Part shown: one piece after another, positions 59,755 to 64,000 of the stretch | How positions within the stretch are numbered: the first letter of the stretch is position 1 | Layout of the letters: each line of letters begins with the position of its first letter | NCBI RefSeq assembly: GCF_900114095.1 | Contig: NZ_FORV01000005.1 | Coordinates: 1 to 64,000, forward strand | Direction of reading: 5' to 3' | Length of the DNA stretch: 64,000 bases | Origin: Sphingomonas sp. NFR04 | GTDB lineage: Bacteria > Pseudomonadota > Alphaproteobacteria > Sphingomonadales > Sphingomonadaceae | The notes under the pieces: generated by a model | The model's database searches: none | The model's input: the letters and a program-made list of their open reading frames with translations, nothing else | Told to the model about the DNA's origin: nothing | Program-made: the position numbers and the translations under genes

Positions 59755-60843
59755 ATGGTCCGACCTACCGCCTGCTTCCTTGCCGCTACCGTGCTGCTCC
59801 CCACCGTCGCCTGGGCCGCGCCGGAGCAGGTCTACCAGGGCACCGTCGGCACGGCGCGGATCGTGATGATGCTCAGCGAGGACAAGGCCGAGATATTCGG
59901 CCAGTATTTCTATCTCACCAGGCGGCTCGACATCGACCTCTCGGGCAGCGTCCGCGGCCAGACGCTCGATCTCGAATCGCGGGTGACCGGCGACAAGCTG
60001 CATCTGACCCGCAGCGGCGCGACGCTCGGCGGCACGCTGACCACCGCCAAGGCCAAGCGCCTGCCGGTCAGCCTGCGTCCGGCGGGGGCGCCGGAGGGGC
60101 TCCCCGCCGATCTCCCGCCCAAGCTGAACGCCTATGAGCGCTGGCACCTCACCGGCCTCCAGCTCACCCCGCTGCAGGCAGAGACGATCAACGGCAAGAC
60201 GATCCGCTGGTATCGCGAACCGCTGTCCGGCATCCGCCTGTTCCGCATCGAGAGCGGCTATGCCGCGCCTGCGCTGGCGGCGGTCGACCATGCGCTCACC
60301 CGCAACCAGTGGCAGGACGTGTCGGCATGGTTCGCCTGCACCGGTTATGAGGGCGGCCCCGGCACCGACGTCTCGGAGGCGCAGAAGCCCTGGCTGGGCA
60401 CGAACCATATGAGCTATGTGTGGAGTGCGAGCTGGAGCTGCGCAGGCACCGCACATCCGGACTTCGCCACCGCTGGCCATAGCTTCGACATGCGCACCGG
60501 CCGCGAACTCAAGCTGGACGACCTGCTCCATTTCGGATCGACACCGGTTCCCGCGGAGGAGAGCGACGCCTGGTACAGCTATCGCAGCAAGCGCTTTGCG
60601 CCGGCCGTGGTGGCACTGCTCAAGCGCTACCATCCCGACGAGATGGCAAAGCCGGCCGAGGGTGACGAGGACGGCTGCGACTATTCGGATCCCGACGTGT
60701 GGGACTTCCCCGGCTGGGCGCTCTCCGAAAAGGGCCTGTGGCTCGGCGCCTATTTCGCCCGGGTGCAGCGCGCCTGCGATGCACCGGACTGGGCGATCCT
60801 CCCCTGGTCTGCGCTGGGGCTGAAGCCGGGCGAGCGGCCGTAG
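59755..60843 (+). CDS. Secreted protein of unknown function
   Basis: A 362-aa product with a clean signal peptide (TACFLAATVLLPTVAWAAPE). I do not recognise a named domain with certainty. Near the middle, SWSCAGTAHPDFATAGHSFD and MRTGRELKLDDLLHFG resemble the C-terminal DUF3298/RsiV-like pattern, in which a periplasmic domain ends with a GxxLxLxDLF-type line. Cysteines in WFACTGYEG, WSCAGTAH, DGCDYSDP and QRACDAPD could form two disulfides. It is transcribed after lptG and converges with the deacetylase gene, seven bases apart. Confidence 0.65.
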   Translation: MVRPTACFLAATVLLPTVAWAAPEQVYQGTVGTARIVMMLSEDKAEIFGQYFYLTRRLDIDLSGSVRGQTLDLESRVTGDKLHLTRSGATLGGTLTTAKAKRLPVSLRPAGAPEGLPADLPPKLNAYERWHLTGLQLTPLQAETINGKTIRWYREPLSGIRLFRIESGYAAPALAAVDHALTRNQWQDVSAWFACTGYEGGPGTDVSEAQKPWLGTNHMSYVWSASWSCAGTAHPDFATAGHSFDMRTGRELKLDDLLHFGSTPVPAEESDAWYSYRSKRFAPAVVALLKRYHPDEMAKPAEGDEDGCDYSDPDVWDFPGWALSEKGLWLGAYFARVQRACDAPDWAILPWSALGLKPGERP

Positions 60844-60849
60844 TGCACT

Positions 60850-61635
60850 TCAGGGGTGCGCCTTCGCCCAGTCGAGCGCACCCTGCAGCGTCGTCACCCA
60901 CAGCTCGCGGCGATGCTGGGCCAGCCAGGCGATGAAGGCGCGGTGCTCGGCATCGGGCACCGCCTGATAGTCCCCGCCGACACCGTGGAACAGGAACACC
61001 GCCCAGCCGCCGCCCTGCTCGGCTTCGCGAGCATAGGCGATCATCTTCGCCGCCGTCGCGCCTTCGCCGAAGCCGCGCGCCGGCACGTGCATGGGATCGG
61101 CCTTGGCAACATCGGCGCGGGCGTCCGCAGGCGTGTCGACCACGCCGCGCACATAGGTGACCGTGCCCGCCTTGCGCAGGTCCTCCAGATAGTCCTTGCC
61201 GCCCGCCAGGCTCTGTCCGCAGGGGGTGGCGAAGCCGTGGCGGTCCTTGCCGTCCAGCGCGCGGAGCAGCACGTTCTGCTGGGCGATCTCGCGGAGCATG
61301 CTGGTGATCGTATAGGCCTCGCTCACATAGCGCGGATCGGCGGGATAGACGTCGTGCGTGCAGGGGTGGAAGATCGTGTGATTGGCGAGCTCGTGGCCGT
61401 CCATCGCCGCCGCGCGCCAGCGATCGACATCGGCTTCCTTCACATTGGCGAGGAAGAAGCTGCCCTTCATCCCGGCGGCGTCGAGCGCCGGTATGGCGTG
61501 ATCGAGCTGCGAATCGAGTGCGTCGTCATAGGTGAGCACCACCGCCGCCCTGGCGCCGTTCGGCCAGCGCGTCTGCGCCGTCGCCGGCAAGGCCATCCAC
61601 GCGCAAAGCATCGCCGCTGCGAAAAGCCGCTGCAT
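60850..61635 (-). CDS. Secreted polysaccharide deacetylase
   Basis: A 261-aa CE4-type protein with a signal peptide (LFAAAMLCAWMALPATAQ). The NodB fold shows ARAAVVLTYDDALDSQLDHA (TFDDG-like motif with the catalytic/metal Asp pair), GHELANHTIFHPC (HxxxHxxxH metal site) and the late GGGWAVFLFHGVGGDYQAVP His. It likely removes N-acetyl groups from an envelope or external glycan. The TYDDA variant in place of TFDDG is common in one CE4 subgroup. GGAGGAG precedes the ATG. The role in sphingolipid glycan processing is possible by position only. Confidence 0.85.
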   Translation of the reverse strand: MQRLFAAAMLCAWMALPATAQTRWPNGARAAVVLTYDDALDSQLDHAIPALDAAGMKGSFFLANVKEADVDRWRAAAMDGHELANHTIFHPCTHDVYPADPRYVSEAYTITSMLREIAQQNVLLRALDGKDRHGFATPCGQSLAGGKDYLEDLRKAGTVTYVRGVVDTPADARADVAKADPMHVPARGFGEGATAAKMIAYAREAEQGGGWAVFLFHGVGGDYQAVPDAEHRAFIAWLAQHRRELWVTTLQGALDWAKAHP

Positions 61636-61700
61636 CACCCTCTCCTCCGATCCTGGCGACAGCCTAGCCCGGGAGCGGGTGCGCGCAAGGGACCGCGCCG

Positions 61701-61742
61701 AAAAAGAAAAGGGCCGGCGCACCGCCCGGTGCCCGGCCCCTT
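61701..61742 (-). terminator. Rho-independent terminator after the desaturase gene
   Basis: On the minus strand GGGGCCGGGCACC pairs with GGTGCGCCGGCCC across a short loop, followed by TTTTCTTTTT. It lies about 20 bases after the desaturase stop and before the deacetylase gene. Confidence 0.88.
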
Positions 61743-61760
61743 GCCCGTTGCCCGCGCCGG

Positions 61761-62879
61761 TCAGCGCTGGCGCATCGTGCCCTGTGCAAGCTTCACCACC
61801 AGCCCCGAGAGCGTCGGGTAATTGGCCTTGTGATAGGCCGATTCCGGCCCGACCGCCGCGGCCAGACGGCGATGTGCCTCGCCAAGCGCATGGTAGGGCA
61901 CCGCCGGCAGCAGGTGGTGCAGCGCGTGGTAGCGCAGGCCCACCGGCGCCCAGAGATAGGGCAGCAAGCCCGGCTCGGGCACGTTGACGCTGTCGAGATA
62001 CTGGGCGGTCACCGTCAGCGGCTCGCCCTCATTCTCCCACAGGTGCGCGACCAGCGTGCGGACCTGGTTGATCACCGCCGAGCAGGCGACGATCGCAATG
62101 TAGGCGAGGAAGGCACGCAGCGGCAGGATGCCCGCCACGGTGATGCCGATCAGCGTGATCGCGAACAGGCTCGCGCCCAGTTCCTGCCAGAACCACTGGC
62201 GACGGAACTCGCCCTCGGGCGCGCGGCGCTCGAACTTCGGGTTGATCTGCAGCCCCGAATAGCGCGCCACGACGAGACGGCGCAGCTTCGGCGAGAAGAG
62301 CGACAGCGGCGCCAGCACCGCGAAGCGGAGCAGCAGCCCGATCGGCATCAGCACCGACACGAGCAGGAACAGCGGCAGCGTCCACGGCTTCATCAGCGCG
62401 AGCGGCAGATATTCCGGATCCTGATCGGTGCCGTAGCGGGTGCGGGCATGGTGGATCGTGTGGATGCCCTCATACATGAACGAGGGCAGCAGCAGCGGCA
62501 CGCCGACGAACGCGTTCCACGCGGTGCGGAAGCCCGGCAGCAGCGAATGCTTGAGATGGGTGATCTCGTGGATGAACAGCTCGGCACGGTACAGCGCGAG
62601 CACCGCGATGATGCCGCCGATCACCGCCACCCAGGGCGAGGCCGCGAACATCGCGGTCGCCATGCCGGCATAGCCGATCGCCGCGGAAAGGAAGCAGTCG
62701 GTCCAGTACATCGCCTTGTTGGGCGTGTGGAGATCGCGGGTCAGCTCCGCGGCGGCGCGCAGCATCGCGCGGTCGTCGGGAACGCCCGACAGCCGGATGC
62801 GCGCAATCGTCGCCGAGATTTCGGCGTCCGGGGCGTCCGGATGATCGAAGGCTAGCGATTGGGTCATAGGTGATGCCAT
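61761..62879 (-). CDS. Membrane fatty acid desaturase
   Basis: A 372-aa diiron membrane enzyme that places a double bond (or hydroxyl) in an acyl chain. Three histidine boxes are present: HEITH at 104-108, HTIHH at 140-144 and HALHH near residue 325, plus an extra GEAHRRL. Four or more membrane helices surround them (WVAVIGGIIAVLALYRAELF, LPLFLLVSVLMPIGLLLRF, AGILPLRAFLAYIAIVACS). Substrate is not evident; it could act on a phospholipid acyl chain or on the long-chain base, since sphingomonad long-chain bases include unsaturated/cyclopropane C21 forms. ATG 62879 or 62867. It is divergent from the GNAT-like acyltransferase gene. Confidence 0.88.
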   Translation of the reverse strand: MASPMTQSLAFDHPDAPDAEISATIARIRLSGVPDDRAMLRAAAELTRDLHTPNKAMYWTDCFLSAAIGYAGMATAMFAASPWVAVIGGIIAVLALYRAELFIHEITHLKHSLLPGFRTAWNAFVGVPLLLPSFMYEGIHTIHHARTRYGTDQDPEYLPLALMKPWTLPLFLLVSVLMPIGLLLRFAVLAPLSLFSPKLRRLVVARYSGLQINPKFERRAPEGEFRRQWFWQELGASLFAITLIGITVAGILPLRAFLAYIAIVACSAVINQVRTLVAHLWENEGEPLTVTAQYLDSVNVPEPGLLPYLWAPVGLRYHALHHLLPAVPYHALGEAHRRLAAAVGPESAYHKANYPTLSGLVVKLAQGTMRQR

Positions 62880-63017
62880 TGGCCTTAGATAGTGGCTACA
62901 AGGTGGCATTACAGGGCCCGGAAGGGGCAAGGCGCTGCACTGCCGCGTATGGCTTGACAGGCGCCTCCGGACGCAAGACTGCATTGCGCCGTATCAAGAA
63001 TTTCTGGGGGACTCCGC

Positions 63018-64000
63018 GTGGCTAGTGCCGATCTCAAGGTCCGGCCCGTTTTGGGCAAGGCCGACACCAAGGCTTTCATCGAACTCGCCTATCGCCTGAA
63101 CGGCGACGATCCCAATTGGGTCGCGCCGCTGCGCGACGAAGTGGCGGGCACGATCGATCCGAAGAAGAATGGCTGGTTCAGCCATGCCGAGGCGCAGCTG
63201 TTCCTCGCCGAGCGCGGCGGCAAGGTCGTCGGCCGCATCTCCGCGCATATCGACACGCTGGCGCTGCAGATGCCGCCCGAGCAGGGCTTCGGCCCCGGCA
63301 CCGGCTTCTGGGGCCTGTTCGAGGCGGAGGATCAGGAGGTCGCCGCCGCGGTGATCGCGCAGGCCGAGGACTGGCTGCGCGCCAAGGGCATGACCAAGGC
63401 GCTCGGCCCGGTCAGCCTGTCGATCTGGGAAGAGCCCGGCCTGCTGGTGAAGGGCCATGACCATTCGCCGACGGTGCTGATGGGCCACCATCCGGCGCGC
63501 TACCAGGGCTGGATCGAGGCGCAGGGCTATGGCCCGGCCAAGAAGATCGTCACCTATGAGCTGGACATCAGCAAGGAATTCCCGCCGATCGTGCAGCGCA
63601 TCGTCGCCGCCGGCGAGAAGAATGCCCGCATCCGCATCCGCGAGGTCAACAAGGCCAAGTTCGCCGAGGAAGCGGCGATCATCCTCGCCATCCTCAACGA
63701 TGCCTGGGGCGACAATTGGGGCTTCGTGCCGCTCACCCAGCCCGAGGTGGACGATGTCGGCAAGAAGCTGAAGCCCTTGGTGTTCAACGACCTGATCCGC
63801 ATCGCCGAATATGATGGCGAGCCGGTGGCGTTCATGGTCACCCTGCCCGACCTCAACGAGCCGCTGAAGCCGCTCAAGGGTTCGCTGCTGCCGTTCGGCT
63901 GGGCCAAGCTGCTGCTGTGGCTGCGCAAGCCCAAGGCGCGGACGATGCGGGTGCCGCTGATGGGGGTGGTGAAGCGCCTGCAGAGCTCGCGCATGGCGAG
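63018..64000 (+). CDS. Large GNAT-like acyltransferase, candidate ceramide synthase (runs off the right edge)
   Basis: The first 327 codons of a protein that continues past the window. GTG start (VASADLKVRPVLGKADTKAF) after GGGGG. It belongs to a ~380-residue GNAT-related family: FIELAYRLNGDDPNWVAPLR, FSHAEAQLFLAERGGKVVGR, then AEDWLRAKGMTKALGPVSLS and a second half with FAEEAAIILAILNDAWGDNW. In Caulobacter a GNAT-type protein encoded a few genes from spt is the bacterial ceramide synthase, which N-acylates the sphingoid base. The present gene is ~12 kb from spt on the far side of lptFG, so the same role is plausible but not proven. Other family members have unknown substrates. Confidence 0.65.
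   Translation, partial: MASADLKVRPVLGKADTKAFIELAYRLNGDDPNWVAPLRDEVAGTIDPKKNGWFSHAEAQLFLAERGGKVVGRISAHIDTLALQMPPEQGFGPGTGFWGLFEAEDQEVAAAVIAQAEDWLRAKGMTKALGPVSLSIWEEPGLLVKGHDHSPTVLMGHHPARYQGWIEAQGYGPAKKIVTYELDISKEFPPIVQRIVAAGEKNARIRIREVNKAKFAEEAAIILAILNDAWGDNWGFVPLTQPEVDDVGKKLKPLVFNDLIRIAEYDGEPVAFMVTLPDLNEPLKPLKGSLLPFGWAKLLLWLRKPKARTMRVPLMGVVKRLQSSRMA

Overview
The window looks like chromosomal DNA of a GC-rich alphaproteobacterium of the order Sphingomonadales, probably Sphingomonas or a close relative. The partial 16S rRNA gene at the left edge has sphingomonad-like sequence. A serine palmitoyltransferase/acyl carrier protein/ceramide reductase block, a class I aldolase glycolytic cluster, DUF2842 and the zapA-6S RNA-fau order all fit that assignment. 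Most of the window is ordinary core genome, densely packed and with many 1-4 base start/stop overlaps.

Layout. 1-745: 5' part of a 16S rRNA gene (minus strand) with its leader and a good sigma70-type promoter. 745-7921: a central-carbon cluster read leftwards, tkt-gap-pgk-fba-thiE, interrupted by one oppositely oriented Tat-type TlpA-like thioredoxin gene. 8057-9565: coiled-coil protein, zapA, 6S RNA, fau, DUF2842. 9732-16751: secreted M28 peptidase, two tandem tRNA-Asp, AI-2E-type permease, glycerol kinase, nitrilase-family hydrolase, DUF2306 and a membrane LytTR regulator. 16819-20483: TonB-dependent receptor divergent from a DeoR/GlpR regulator. 20706-29688: fatty-acid/acyl-CoA catabolism (CoA ligase, serine hydrolase, FadJ-like bifunctional enzyme, two acyl-CoA dehydrogenases, thioesterase II). 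29798-38064: CAP protein, mutL, then the rod-shape operon mreBCD-mrdA-rodA. 38166-39494: two tandem tRNA-Lys followed by a small degraded phage-like remnant. 39803-43761: cytochrome bo3 ubiquinol oxidase in which subunits I and III are fused into one ORF. 43893-47297: DUF2252, tRNA-Ser, hspQ, rplU-rpmA, a GNAT gene.

47503-64000 is the most interesting part. A leftward gene train runs obgE, a SUFU-like gene, proB, cerR-like reductase, FkbH-like HAD protein, ACP, serine palmitoyltransferase, hybrid histidine kinase. To its right lie lptF-lptG, a fatty acid desaturase and the start of a large GNAT-like acyltransferase that is a candidate ceramide synthase. Because sphingomonads carry glycosphingolipids instead of LPS, this reads as a candidate synthesis, modification, export and perhaps signalling neighbourhood for outer-membrane sphingolipids. 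The FkbH-like protein and the kinase are its least explained parts.

The window also carries about ten copies of GC-rich palindromic intergenic elements of several related types. One is inserted in frame inside the mutL linker; another lies beside a possible inversion breakpoint that would have split the common rplU-rpmA-GNAT-obgE-proB gene order. No CRISPR array, intact prophage, insertion sequence or transposase was seen.
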